DNA from: CAYYJM01 sp964471755
GTDB taxonomy: Bacteria > Planctomycetota > Planctomycetia > Gemmatales > Gemmataceae
Reading direction: 5' to 3'
Length of the DNA: 36,497 bases
NCBI GenBank assembly: GCA_964471755.1
Contig: CAYYJM010000028.1
Location: 1-36,497, forward strand
The notes under the pieces are model-generated. The model was given only the letters and a program-made list of their open reading frames with translations. It made no database searches and had not been told where the DNA came from. Every line of letters starts with the position of its first letter. The first letter of the stretch is position 1. The translations under genes were made by a program, and so were the position numbers. Below are positions 1 through 9,127 of the stretch, one piece after another.

Positions 1-3000
1 CTTCATCGATCGGCCCATCTTTGCCACCGTACTCTCGCTGCTGATCACGCTGGCGGGAGCGGTGGCGGTATTGCAGCTGCCGCTGGCCCAGTTCCCGCGC
101 GTCTCGCCGCCGGTCGTCTCGGTGCAGTGCAACTATCCCGGAGCGAGCGCCCAGACCGTCGCCGAGGCCCTGGCCGCGCCGATCGAACAGCAGGTCAACG
201 GCGTCGAGGGCATGATGTACATGAACTCGTCCTGCACCAACGACGGCGGCTACAGCCTGACGGTGACGTTCCACCAGAACATCGACCTGAACATGGCCCA
301 GGTACTGGTGCAGAATCGCGTCGCCCTGGCCATCCCGAACCTGCCCGACGTGATCAAGAAGTCGGGCGTCACCGTGCGAAAGCGTTCGCCCGATCCGCTG
401 ATGGGCTTCGCTGTCGTCTCGCCGGATGGATCGCACGACCATCTTTCGCTGTCGAACTACGCTCTGCGGTACATCAAGGAGGAGCTGATCCGCGTTCCGG
501 GCGTCAGCGACATCAACATCCTGGCCCAGCGTGACTACTGCATGCGTATCTGGGTCAACCCGAACCGCCTGGCGGTACGCGGCCTGACGGCGTCGGACCT
601 TGTCTCGGTCATCCGCGAGCAGAACCAGCAGGCAGTGGCCGGCACGATCGGACAGGAACCGCAACCGCTGGGACAGGACTTCGCTCTGACCGTGGACGCG
701 CTGGGCCGACTGAACGAGGTCGAGCAGTTCGAGAACATCATCATCCGGGCGCAGCCGGATGGGCGTCTGGTCCGGCTCAAGGACGTGGCACGGGTGGAAC
801 TGGCGGCCCGGAGTGAGGAGGTTAACTGCCGGTTTGATCGCCGTCCGGCGGCCTTCCTGGTCATCTTCCAGATGCCCGACGCAAACGCGCTCGATCTGCA
901 CGCGCGCGTGCTGGCCCGCATGGACGAACTGCGCGTCAACTTCCCCGAGGGGATCTCCGCCGAGGTGGCCTTCGACACGACTCCATACACACGCGAGTCG
1001 ATCTACCGCGTCCTGGAGACGCTGCGCGACGCGATCATCCTGGTGGCCCTCGTCGTGCTGCTGTTCTTGCAAAACTGGCGGTCGGCGATCATCCCGCTCG
1101 CCGCCGTGCCGGTGGCCATCATCGGCACCTTCGCCGTATTGCTGGCGTTCGGCTTCAGTCTGAACAATCTGACGCTGTTCGGTCTGGTCCTGGCCATCGG
1201 CATCGTCGTCGATGATGCGATCGTCGTCGTCGAGGCGGTCGAGCATCACATCGAGGCGGGACATCCGCCGCGTGAGGCGACCATCCTGGCAATGAAGCAG
1301 GTGTCCGGGCCGGTGATCGCCGTCGGTCTGGTGCTGTCGGCGGTGTTCATTCCGTGTGCCTTCATCTCGGGCGTCACGGGCCTGTTCTTTCGGCAGTTCG
1401 CGCTGACGATCGCGGCGGGCACGCTGATCAGCACGTTCAACTCACTGACGCTGTCGCCCGCCCTGGCGGCGCTCCTGCTCCGACGGCCGCGTGGGAACCG
1501 AAAGCCGCCACCGTTGCCGCGCCTGGCTTACCTGCTTGTCGGGGCCTGGCTGGCGGGAATTTATCTCTGGCCTCTGGCCGAACCACACGCGCCGGCCTGG
1601 GGCGATGGCTGGCTTCTGTACGCGCCCGTGCTGCTGGTCGGCTTGCTCGGCGGCTGGCTGGTGAGCTGGCCGATCAACGGCCTGCTGAGGCTGTTCTTCG
1701 CCGCCTTCAACGCCGTTTTCCGACTGGCGGGGTGGACCTACGTCGGCTTCGTGGGCCTGAGTCTGCGCGTGGTTCCACTCGTCCTGCTGGCGTACGTCGC
1801 TCTGCTCGTGGTGACCGGCGAACGGATCACGAACACGCCCAAGGGCTTCATCCCGACGCAGGACATGGGCTACCTGATGTGCAGCATTCAGCTGCCGGAC
1901 TCGGCCTCGGTCGAGCGGACCCAGCAGGTGATGATCGAGCTGGAGGACCTTGCCAAGAGCATTCCCGGCGTGCGGCATGTGACGACGATCGCCGGCATGT
2001 CGTTCGCCCTGGGTGCGTCGGGCTCGAACTTCGGCTCGATGTTCCTCGGTCTCCATGAATACAAGGACCGTGAGGAGGCCGAGAAGTACAGCGAGATGAT
2101 CGCCAACCAGATGCGGCAGCGGGCGATGAAGGTCATGGATGGCATGGTGGCGGTGTTCAGTCCGCCGCCGATCCGCGGAATCGGCCGGGCTGGTGGCTTC
2201 TCATTCGTCGTCGAGGACCGCGCCGATCTGGGCCCACTCAAACTCCAGGAAGAGGTCGCCAAGCTGATCGACAAGACGCGCACGGTCACCCGGCCGGATG
2301 GCAAGCCGGGACCGGCCCTGGCCAACGCCTTCACCGTCTTCCGGGCCAACGTGCCGCAGATTCGCGTCGTTGCCAACCTGGACCAGTGCCAGCTGCGCGG
2401 CGTGGCCATCCCGAACTTCACCGACACGCTGCGTGTCTTCGAGGGATCGCTCTACGTCGATGACTTCAACAAGTTCGGCCGAACCTGGCAGGTGGTCATC
2501 CAGGCCGACTCGTCGTTCCGCGACCAGATCGACGACGTCAAGCGGCTCAAGGTCCGCAATGCCTCGGGAAACATGGTTCAGATCGGTACGATCGCCGACA
2601 TCCGCGAGGAGAACGGGCCGCTGGTGCTGAACCGCTACAACATGTACCCGGCGGCGCAGATCACCGGCTTCGCCGCGCCGGGAATCGCCTCACGCGAGGC
2701 GATCGCCTTGCTGGAGGAACTCGGCAAGAAGGAACTGCGCGTCGGCATGGCCTACGAGTGGACGGACATGTCATACCTCGAACTACAGGCCGGCAACACG
2801 GCCTACCTGCTGTTCGGGTTCGCCGTGGCGATGGCCTTTCTGGTGCTGGCGGCGCAGTACGAGAGTTGGGCCATGCCGCTGGCCGTGATCCTGGTCGTGC
2901 CGCTCTGTCTGCTCAGCGCCACCATCGGCGTGAACGTGATGCACCTGGACATCAACGTCTTCACGCAGGTCGGTTTCATCGTACTGGTCGGCCTGGCGAG

Positions 3001-3445
3001 CAAGAATGCCGTGCTGATCGTCGAGTTCGCCCGGCATCTACGCGAGGTGGACGGCGTCGATCGTCGCGAGGCGACCCTGGCGGCGTGTCGGCTCCGCCTG
3101 CGACCGATCGTGATGACCTCGCTGGCGTTCATCCTCGGCGTGCTTCCGCTGGTCATCGCTCACGGAGCCGGAGCCGAGATGCGGCAGGCCCTGGGCGTGG
3201 CCGTGTTCGCCGGCATGATCGGCGTGACCATCTTCGGCCTGCTCCTGACGCCGGTCTTCTTCTACGTGATCGACTGGCTCGGCGGCGTGCAACGGATCGA
3301 CCCGTTGGCCTTCCGCTACTGGGGTGCCCGGACTCTGGACACCTTCGCCCGACTCTGGCGGGCCATCCGCGAACGCATGCAACCCCGGGACGAGACTTCC
3401 CCCCCTGCCCCACCCACTCCACCCCCCGGCCGCGAGGGAGACTGA
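1..3445 (+). CDS. RND efflux pump inner-membrane subunit, HAE1 family (5' partial)
   Basis: This is a proton-driven inner-membrane transporter of the AcrB/HAE1 class, which exports hydrophobic compounds with a periplasmic adaptor and an outer-membrane channel. The first complete codon is at position 2 and reads FIDRPIFATVLS. By comparison with the next gene only about five residues are missing. 1147 residues are visible, close to full length. TM4 carries the proton-relay Asp pair (codons 1211-1216, context VVDDAIVVVE). TM10 carries the relay Lys (codon 3002-3004, context LASKNAVLIVEF). The two periplasmic porter regions follow TM1 and TM7. About 75 residues between TM6 and TM7 (roughly 1480-1720) contain two extra hydrophobic segments not seen in AcrB. 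The C-terminus is proline-rich. The stop lies three bases before the next gene, so the pair is co-transcribed. The adaptor gene is probably upstream, outside the window. Confidence 0.95.
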   Translation, partial: FIDRPIFATVLSLLITLAGAVAVLQLPLAQFPRVSPPVVSVQCNYPGASAQTVAEALAAPIEQQVNGVEGMMYMNSSCTNDGGYSLTVTFHQNIDLNMAQVLVQNRVALAIPNLPDVIKKSGVTVRKRSPDPLMGFAVVSPDGSHDHLSLSNYALRYIKEELIRVPGVSDINILAQRDYCMRIWVNPNRLAVRGLTASDLVSVIREQNQQAVAGTIGQEPQPLGQDFALTVDALGRLNEVEQFENIIIRAQPDGRLVRLKDVARVELAARSEEVNCRFDRRPAAFLVIFQMPDANALDLHARVLARMDELRVNFPEGISAEVAFDTTPYTRESIYRVLETLRDAIILVALVVLLFLQNWRSAIIPLAAVPVAIIGTFAVLLAFGFSLNNLTLFGLVLAIGIVVDDAIVVVEAVEHHIEAGHPPREATILAMKQVSGPVIAVGLVLSAVFIPCAFISGVTGLFFRQFALTIAAGTLISTFNSLTLSPALAALLLRRPRGNRKPPPLPRLAYLLVGAWLAGIYLWPLAEPHAPAWGDGWLLYAPVLLVGLLGGWLVSWPINGLLRLFFAAFNAVFRLAGWTYVGFVGLSLRVVPLVLLAYVALLVVTGERITNTPKGFIPTQDMGYLMCSIQLPDSASVERTQQVMIELEDLAKSIPGVRHVTTIAGMSFALGASGSNFGSMFLGLHEYKDREEAEKYSEMIANQMRQRAMKVMDGMVAVFSPPPIRGIGRAGGFSFVVEDRADLGPLKLQEEVAKLIDKTRTVTRPDGKPGPALANAFTVFRANVPQIRVVANLDQCQLRGVAIPNFTDTLRVFEGSLYVDDFNKFGRTWQVVIQADSSFRDQIDDVKRLKVRNASGNMVQIGTIADIREENGPLVLNRYNMYPAAQITGFAAPGIASREAIALLEELGKKELRVGMAYEWTDMSYLELQAGNTAYLLFGFAVAMAFLVLAAQYESWAMPLAVILVVPLCLLSATIGVNVMHLDINVFTQVGFIVLVGLASKNAVLIVEFARHLREVDGVDRREATLAACRLRLRPIVMTSLAFILGVLPLVIAHGAGAEMRQALGVAVFAGMIGVTIFGLLLTPVFFYVIDWLGGVQRIDPLAFRYWGARTLDTFARLWRAIRERMQPRDETSPPAPPTPPPGREGD

Positions 3446-3448
3446 ATC

Positions 3449-6400
3449 GTGTTCTCGCGCTTCTTCATCGACCGGCCCATCTTCGCGTCGGTTCTGTCGA
3501 TCATCATCACCCTCGGCGGGGCCGTGGCCTGGCTCGCCTTGCCGGTGGCGCAGTATCCAAACATCACGCCACCGACGATCGAGGTAAGTGCCACCTTCCC
3601 GGGCGCGAACTCGACGACCGTGGCCGAGACGGTCGGCGCGCCGCTGGAGCAGCAGGTCAACGGCGTGGAGGGCATGCTGTACATGTCCGCCCAGTCGACC
3701 AATGACGGCACCTACACGCTGACGATCACCTTCGAGAACGGCACCGATCTGAACATGGCCCAGGTGCTGGTGCAGAATCGGATCGCCCTGGCCCAGCCGG
3801 TGCTTCCGGCCCTGGTCCAGCGCCGCGGCGTGCAGGTCAAGAAGAAGGCACCGACGGTCCTGCTGATCGTCAACCTCTACTCGCCGCGCGACGCGAAGGA
3901 GAAGCGCGATTCGCTCTACCTGTCGAACTACGCGACGATCCAGCTCAAGGACGAACTGTCCCGTCTGCCCGGCGTCGGCGACATCACCTACCTCGGCCAG
4001 CGCGATTACTCGATGCGTCTGTGGCTCGACCCGGATCGGATGGCCGCCCGCAAGCTGTCGGCGTCGGACGTCACGCGGGCGATCGAGTCGCAGAACACGC
4101 AGGTGGCGGCCGGCTCGATCGGTCAGCCGCCGGTCGCCAACGGGCAGGTGTTCCAGTACACGATGAGTACGATGGGCCGCCTGCTCGAGGTCGAGGAGTT
4201 CGGCGAGGTCATCCTGAAGACGGACGCGAGCGGCCGAATGGTCCGCGTCCGCGACGTGGCCGAGATCGAACTGGGAGCCCAGGCTTACGACCAGACCTGC
4301 ACCCTCGACGGCCAGCCGTCGGTCGCCCTGTCGATCTACCAGCTCCCCGGCTCCAACGCCTTGCAGGTCGCCAACGACGTCAAGGCGAAGATGGCCGACC
4401 TCGCGGAGCGCTTTCCCGTGGGGGTGGCGTACGAGATCGTCTACGACACCACACCGTTCATCGACGAGTCGATCAACGAGGTGTTCAAAACACTGCGCGA
4501 CGCGATCATCCTGGTGGCGATCGTCGTGCTGTTGTTCTTGCAGAACTGGCGGTCGGCGATCATCCCTCTCGCCGCCGTGCCGGTGGCCATCATCGGCACC
4601 TTCCCCGTGATGATCGCCCTGGGATTCAGCCTGAACATGCTGACGCTGTTCGGGCTCGTCCTGGCCATCGGCATCGTCGTCGATGATGCGATCGTCGTCG
4701 TCGAGGCGGTCGAGCATCACATCGAGGAGGGGCTCGCGCCGCGTGAGGCGACGATCCTGGCGATGAAGCAGGTGTCCGGACCGATCGTGGCCATCTCGCT
4801 GGTGCTGACGGCGGTATTCGTGCCGTGTGCATTCATTCCGGGCATCTCGGGCCAGTTCTACCGGCAGTTCGCCATCACGATTGCGGTTTCGACGCTGATC
4901 TCGGCGTTCAACTCGTTGACGTTGTCGCCGGCCCTGGCGGCGTTGCTGCTTCGGCCGCGTGGCCGGGATGATGCGGCTCCGCCGTTGCCGCGGCTGGCGT
5001 TCGTTCTGGGGGGAGCTGCTCTGGCCTGGGTACTGGCCGACCGATTGCTGGTGCCGCGGCTGTCGGCCCCGGCCGTCCCGGGCTGGAGCGTTTCTCTCCT
5101 GGCCGCCCTCGCTGGTGCGGTCGTCGGCTACTTTGTCAGCCGGGTGCTGAATGTCGTCCTCGGCTGGACGTTTCGGATATTCAATCACGGCTTCGACCGC
5201 GTGTCGATCTGGTACGCTCATTCGGTCGCCATCTGCCTGCGGACGGCGTTCATCGTGCTGGTCGTCTATGCTGGTCTGCTCTACCTGACCTACGAGGGTC
5301 TGACGCGTGCGCCGAAGGGGTTCATCCCGATGCAGGACAAGGGCTACCTGATCGTCAACGTGCAGCTGCCCGACTCGGCGTCGTTGCAGCGGACTCGCGA
5401 GACGGTCCTGGCCGTCGAGAAGGCGGCGCGGCAGATGCCGGGCGTGGCCCACACGATGGCCGTCGCGGGCCAGTCGCTGCTGATCAACGCCAACGCGCCG
5501 AACTTCGGCTCGATGTACGTCATGCTCAAGGCGTTCCCGGAGCGACCTGGCCATGACCAGAGTGCCGACGCGATTGCCGAGCGGCTGCACCATCACCTGC
5601 AAGAGGTGATCCCGGATGCCCTGGTGACCGTGTTTGGGGCTCCGCCGCTGGACGGCCTGGGGAATTCCGGCGGCATTCGGATCATCGTCGAGGAGCATGG
5701 CGATTACGGCTCGGATGAGTTGCAGGACGTGGCCGATCGCGTGGTGGCGGCCGGCCAGGACGTGCCGGAGTTGACCGGCCTGTTCACGCCGTTTCGCGGT
5801 CGGACGCCGTGGATCTACCTGGAGATCGACCGGAGCCAGGCCCGGGCCAAAGGGGTGCCGATCAGCGAGCTGTTCAACACGCTCCAGGTCTATCTCGGCT
5901 CGCTCTACATCAACGCCTTGAACCGCTTCGGCCGAACCTGGCAGGTGATCGCCCAGGCTGATGGGACGTTCCGTCAGAAGCTGGCCGGTCTGAAGCAGTT
6001 GCGGGTGCGAAACACGGCCGGCGAGATGGTGCCGCTGGGCGGGTTCATTCAACCGAAGTCGATGTCCGGACCGGTCATGGTGTTCCGCTACAATCTCTAC
6101 CCGGCCGTACCGATCAACGCGACGCCGGCCGTCGGCGTCGGCTCCACCGAGGCGATCCAGCGCTTCGAGGAACTGACGCGGGGCGAGTTGACCGTGTCGA
6201 TGCAGACGAAGTGGACGGAACTGGCCCTGCTCCAGTTGCGGACGGGGAACTTCGCCATCTGGGTGTTCATCCTGGCGGTGGTGCTGGTGTTCCTTGTCCT
6301 GGCGGCGCAGTACGAGAGCTGGTCGCTGCCTCTGGCGGTGATCCTGGTCGTGCCGATGTGTCTGCTCTGCTCGGTGGCGGGCCTGCTGATCGCCGGCATG

Positions 6401-6892
6401 GACGTGAACATCTTCACGCAGGTCGGCTTCGTGGTGCTGATCGGTCTGGCGTGCAAGAACGCAATCCTGATCGTCGAGTTCGCTCGATCACGGCGAGAAG
6501 AAGGGCAGACCCTGCACGAGGCGACGCTGGAAGCGTGCCGCCTGCGACTGCGGCCGATCGTGATGACGTCGCTGGCGTTCATCCTCGGCGTGGTGCCACT
6601 GGTCCTGTCGGAGGGAGCGGGAGCGGAGATGCGTCGGCTGCTCGGCACGGCCGTGTTTAGCGGCATGCTCGGCGTGACGATCTTCGGCATCTTCCTGACG
6701 CCGGTCTTCTTCTACGTGATCCAGTGGGCGACCGAGCGGTTCTATCCGACCGACGACGACGAGAGCGAGACGACCGCCATTCTGGACGAGGCGAGCGAAC
6801 CGCTGCGGAATGGCGAGGTCGGCGTGATCCCGGAACTGAACGGGAACGGCTATCACGCCCCGACATCGGAACGGGTGACGGAACCGCAGTAG
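3449..6892 (+). CDS. RND efflux pump inner-membrane subunit, HAE1 family (second paralogue)
   Basis: A complete 1147-residue HAE1/AcrB-type transporter, paralogous to the preceding gene. It starts at GTG 3449 with a GAGGGAG ribosome-binding site at about 3434-3440. The N-terminus MFSRFFIDRPIFASVLS is the canonical HAE1 start. Relay residues are D412 and D413 in TM4 (VVDDAIVVVE) and K1003 in TM10 (LACKNAILIVEF). As in its partner, residues about 505-575 form an expanded TM6-TM7 linker with two apparent extra membrane helices, which would give about 14 helices rather than 12. The C-terminal tail (about 1100-1147) is acidic and probably cytoplasmic. Two adjacent transporter genes resemble the MdtB/MdtC layout, where two different RND chains form one trimer. 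Whether these chains mix is inference. The gene converges on the WD40 gene 13 bases away. Confidence 0.96.
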   Translation: MFSRFFIDRPIFASVLSIIITLGGAVAWLALPVAQYPNITPPTIEVSATFPGANSTTVAETVGAPLEQQVNGVEGMLYMSAQSTNDGTYTLTITFENGTDLNMAQVLVQNRIALAQPVLPALVQRRGVQVKKKAPTVLLIVNLYSPRDAKEKRDSLYLSNYATIQLKDELSRLPGVGDITYLGQRDYSMRLWLDPDRMAARKLSASDVTRAIESQNTQVAAGSIGQPPVANGQVFQYTMSTMGRLLEVEEFGEVILKTDASGRMVRVRDVAEIELGAQAYDQTCTLDGQPSVALSIYQLPGSNALQVANDVKAKMADLAERFPVGVAYEIVYDTTPFIDESINEVFKTLRDAIILVAIVVLLFLQNWRSAIIPLAAVPVAIIGTFPVMIALGFSLNMLTLFGLVLAIGIVVDDAIVVVEAVEHHIEEGLAPREATILAMKQVSGPIVAISLVLTAVFVPCAFIPGISGQFYRQFAITIAVSTLISAFNSLTLSPALAALLLRPRGRDDAAPPLPRLAFVLGGAALAWVLADRLLVPRLSAPAVPGWSVSLLAALAGAVVGYFVSRVLNVVLGWTFRIFNHGFDRVSIWYAHSVAICLRTAFIVLVVYAGLLYLTYEGLTRAPKGFIPMQDKGYLIVNVQLPDSASLQRTRETVLAVEKAARQMPGVAHTMAVAGQSLLINANAPNFGSMYVMLKAFPERPGHDQSADAIAERLHHHLQEVIPDALVTVFGAPPLDGLGNSGGIRIIVEEHGDYGSDELQDVADRVVAAGQDVPELTGLFTPFRGRTPWIYLEIDRSQARAKGVPISELFNTLQVYLGSLYINALNRFGRTWQVIAQADGTFRQKLAGLKQLRVRNTAGEMVPLGGFIQPKSMSGPVMVFRYNLYPAVPINATPAVGVGSTEAIQRFEELTRGELTVSMQTKWTELALLQLRTGNFAIWVFILAVVLVFLVLAAQYESWSLPLAVILVVPMCLLCSVAGLLIAGMDVNIFTQVGFVVLIGLACKNAILIVEFARSRREEGQTLHEATLEACRLRLRPIVMTSLAFILGVVPLVLSEGAGAEMRRLLGTAVFSGMLGVTIFGIFLTPVFFYVIQWATERFYPTDDDESETTAILDEASEPLRNGEVGVIPELNGNGYHAPTSERVTEPQ

Positions 6893-6905
6893 TACCGCCG
6901 TCGGA

Positions 6906-7820
6906 TTAGGGGGTTGGCTTCGCGGCGACGGCCGCGACCTTCCCCGCCTCGCCAGCGATCAGGACATTCCCATTCCGGGAGTCAACGGCCAGGGTGTAGA
7001 TACGGCCAGGGAGTGCGCCTCGCTCGGCGACGGCCAGAGTGTCCGGGTCGAGTGACAGCATCTTGCCATCGGTGCAACCGACCAGGAGGCGAGCCCCATC
7101 CGGAGACCATACCACGGCGCGGGGAGCAGAATCCAGCCGGGCGAAGCGCACGAGTCGGCCGATGGTCGGTTGCCAGAGGCGCACGGTGCGGTCGTCGCTG
7201 ACCGAGACGAGTACGGGCCGGGCATCGGCCGGCTGGCCGGGGCGGAAGGCGAGATCGTTGACCGCCTGCATGTGGTTGTCGAGCGTTCGGATCGCTTTGG
7301 CCGAGGTCGCATCCCACACCTGGATCGTTTGATCGACGCCAGCGGAGGCGATGGACTTCCCATCAGGCAGGAAGGCGATGGCGAGAACGGGACGGGAGTG
7401 TCCCTCGTAACGGGCTGTCTCCTCGCCGGTGTTGGTGGCGTAAACCCGGCAGGTACCGTCGGCGCTGGCGGCGGCCCAGCGAGTGCCATCGGGCGACCAG
7501 GCGACGCGGTAGACCAGATCCTTGCAGTCGGCCCGGCGATAACGACGCTTGCCGGCGGGCCAGGTGAGAACCTCGACAACCCCCTTCTCGGCGGGAGCGC
7601 CGCCGGCGGCGAGAAGGAGCTTACCGTCGGGCGAGAAGGTCAGGTCGTGGACGTGGCTCAGATCGGCCGGGATGCGTCGGGTGGGCTTGAGGTCGGGCCA
7701 GGAGCGGACCTCGATGCCGGCCTGCGAGCCGAGGACGACGTGCTTGCCGTCCGGGGCGAAGGCAGCGGCGGTGATCGGCGGGGTCGCGGCGAGAAGGGGG
7801 ACGAGGAGGAGATGAAGCAT
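6906..7820 (-). CDS. WD40-repeat protein with N-terminal export signal
   Basis: A 304-residue beta-propeller protein. A short hydrophobic N-terminus (MLHLLLVPLLAATPP) looks like a signal peptide, so it probably acts outside the cytoplasm. The rest is WD40 repeats, visible as repeated F/WSPDG-K/T blades (AAFAPDGK, LTFSPDGK, VAWSPDGT, IAFLPDGK, VVWSPDGA) and D-x-T-I/V-x-V/L-W ends (DQTIQVWD, DRTVRLWQ). That gives about six or seven blades, enough for one propeller. Its ATG (7818-7820) lies two bases after the DUF1501 stop, so translation is probably coupled. A run of nine G on the coding strand just upstream may act as its ribosome-binding site (see the separate entry). WD40 proteins commonly accompany DUF1549/DUF1501 pairs in planctomycetes. 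The binding partner is unknown. Confidence 0.85.
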   Translation of the reverse strand: MLHLLLVPLLAATPPITAAAFAPDGKHVVLGSQAGIEVRSWPDLKPTRRIPADLSHVHDLTFSPDGKLLLAAGGAPAEKGVVEVLTWPAGKRRYRRADCKDLVYRVAWSPDGTRWAAASADGTCRVYATNTGEETARYEGHSRPVLAIAFLPDGKSIASAGVDQTIQVWDATSAKAIRTLDNHMQAVNDLAFRPGQPADARPVLVSVSDDRTVRLWQPTIGRLVRFARLDSAPRAVVWSPDGARLLVGCTDGKMLSLDPDTLAVAERGALPGRIYTLAVDSRNGNVLIAGEAGKVAAVAAKPTP

Positions 7821-7822
7821 GT

Positions 7823-9115
7823 TCAGATCCCCCCCCCGATGACCCTGCCGCCCTGGTTGACCGGTACCGGCCGGCCATCACCGGTGTGCAACTCGTGCTT
7901 CGGATCGATGCCGAGCAGAGTGTATATCGTGCAGGCGAGATCCGCCGGTGACACCGGATTGTCGCGTGGACTCTCGCCGACACGGTCGCTGGAGCCGATC
8001 ACCTGGCCGCCCGCGATGCCGGCCCCGGCCAGCACCACGCTGAAGGCTCGCGGCCAGTGATCGCGACCGCCGCGCGTGTTGAGCTTCGGCGTCCGGCCGA
8101 ATTCGCCCATCGCGACGACCAAGGTCGAATCGAGCAGGCCGCGATCGTGAAGATCACCGATCAGCGCAGCGAAGCCGAGATCGAACGTCGGAAGGAGGCC
8201 GACGCCGACGCGGGCTCCGGCGTAGCCATCGCGCAGACGCAGGACCAGGTTCTCGTGCGTGTCCCAGCCAGTGTTGAGGACCGAGACGAACGGCACGCCA
8301 CGCTCGACAAGTCGGCGAGCGAGCAGGCAACTCTGACCGAAGGTACGAGGCCCGTAGCGAGCGCGAACGGAATCCTTCTCCGCGTGCAAATCGAACGCCT
8401 GGCGCGCGTCGGGCGAGGCGACCAGTCGGTAGGCCTGCTCGAAGGTCGGGTCGGCGGCCTGTTCATGTCCAGCCCGAGCCCGATCGAACTCGGCGAGGAA
8501 ATCACGCCGACGTGCAAGCCGATCCGCAGTGATGCCCGGAAAGGCGTTGAGGTCCCGGACGCGGAAGTCGGGCTTCGCCGGGTCGCCGCCCGTGGCGAAG
8601 GGCTGATGGGCCGAACCGAGGAAGCCAGCGCCACCGGTCGAGCGAAACTCAGGCACGGCGACGTTCGGCGGCAGGACATGGGTTCCACCGCGAACGTGAG
8701 CGACAACGGCACCGAAGCTGGGATAGTCGAGAACTGGCGTGGGCTTGTAGCCGGTGAGCAGGTAGTGATTCGCGAGGCCATGTTCGCCGAGTGGCGAGGT
8801 CATCGAGCGAATGATCGCGAGGTGGTTGGCGACTTCGGCGGTGCGCAGCAGGTGTTCGCAGAGGTCGATTCCGGGAACCTTCGTGCGGATCGGCTGAAAG
8901 GGACCGCGAACGTCGGCGGGCACGTCCGGCTTCAGATCGAACGTCTCCAGGTGGCTGGGGCCGCCATCGAGCCAGAGCAGAATACAGGACTTCGCCCGGA
9001 CGGTCGGACCTCCAGCGGCACGGAGGCGAAACCAGTCGGAGAGGCCCAGACCGAGAGCGGTCAGGGTGCCGAGTCGGAGGACATCGCGGCGGCGCGGGTG
9101 CTGGTTCATGGTCAT
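7823..9115 (-). CDS. DUF1501 family protein (Tat-signal, sulfatase-like fold)
   Basis: A 430-residue DUF1501 protein. The family is abundant in planctomycetes, is related to the alkaline phosphatase/sulfatase superfamily, and has no settled reaction. The N-terminus contains a twin-arginine export signal (PRRRDVLRLGTLTALGLGLSDWF) spanning about residues 7-29, so the folded protein is probably exported by Tat. Family motifs are LLWLDGGPSHLETFDLKP near residue 47, LAIIRSM(T)SPLGEHG near 100, NTGWDTHEN near 280 and MGEFGRTPKLN followed by GRDHWP near 335. These contain the Asp/His residues expected at a metal site. ATG 9115 is followed by a second ATG at 9109; either could be used. It is 12 bases downstream of the DUF1549/DUF1553 gene, its usual neighbour, and two bases before the WD40 gene. 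Confidence 0.93.
   Translation of the reverse strand: MTMNQHPRRRDVLRLGTLTALGLGLSDWFRLRAAGGPTVRAKSCILLWLDGGPSHLETFDLKPDVPADVRGPFQPIRTKVPGIDLCEHLLRTAEVANHLAIIRSMTSPLGEHGLANHYLLTGYKPTPVLDYPSFGAVVAHVRGGTHVLPPNVAVPEFRSTGGAGFLGSAHQPFATGGDPAKPDFRVRDLNAFPGITADRLARRRDFLAEFDRARAGHEQAADPTFEQAYRLVASPDARQAFDLHAEKDSVRARYGPRTFGQSCLLARRLVERGVPFVSVLNTGWDTHENLVLRLRDGYAGARVGVGLLPTFDLGFAALIGDLHDRGLLDSTLVVAMGEFGRTPKLNTRGGRDHWPRAFSVVLAGAGIAGGQVIGSSDRVGESPRDNPVSPADLACTIYTLLGIDPKHELHTGDGRPVPVNQGGRVIGGGI
7829..7837 (-). other. G9 homopolymer at the DUF1501/WD40 junction (possible -1 slip site and/or RBS)
   Basis: On the coding strand nine consecutive G encode the last three Gly of DUF1501, followed by ATC TGA. The WD40 ATG begins nine bases after the run. 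Re-reading one base at the run gives GAT CTG AAC ATG, which enters the WD40 frame with no stop. The tract may also simply be the WD40 ribosome-binding site. The geometry is seen directly; slippage is inference. Confidence 0.4.
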
Positions 9116-9127
9116 GACACCATCCCG

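Noticed and set aside
3038..6052. 1004-codon open frame on the minus strand across both RND genes
   Set aside because: It is antisense to clearly conserved RND sequence, and its product is Arg/His/Gln/Asp-rich with no domain. It results from high GC and codon bias.
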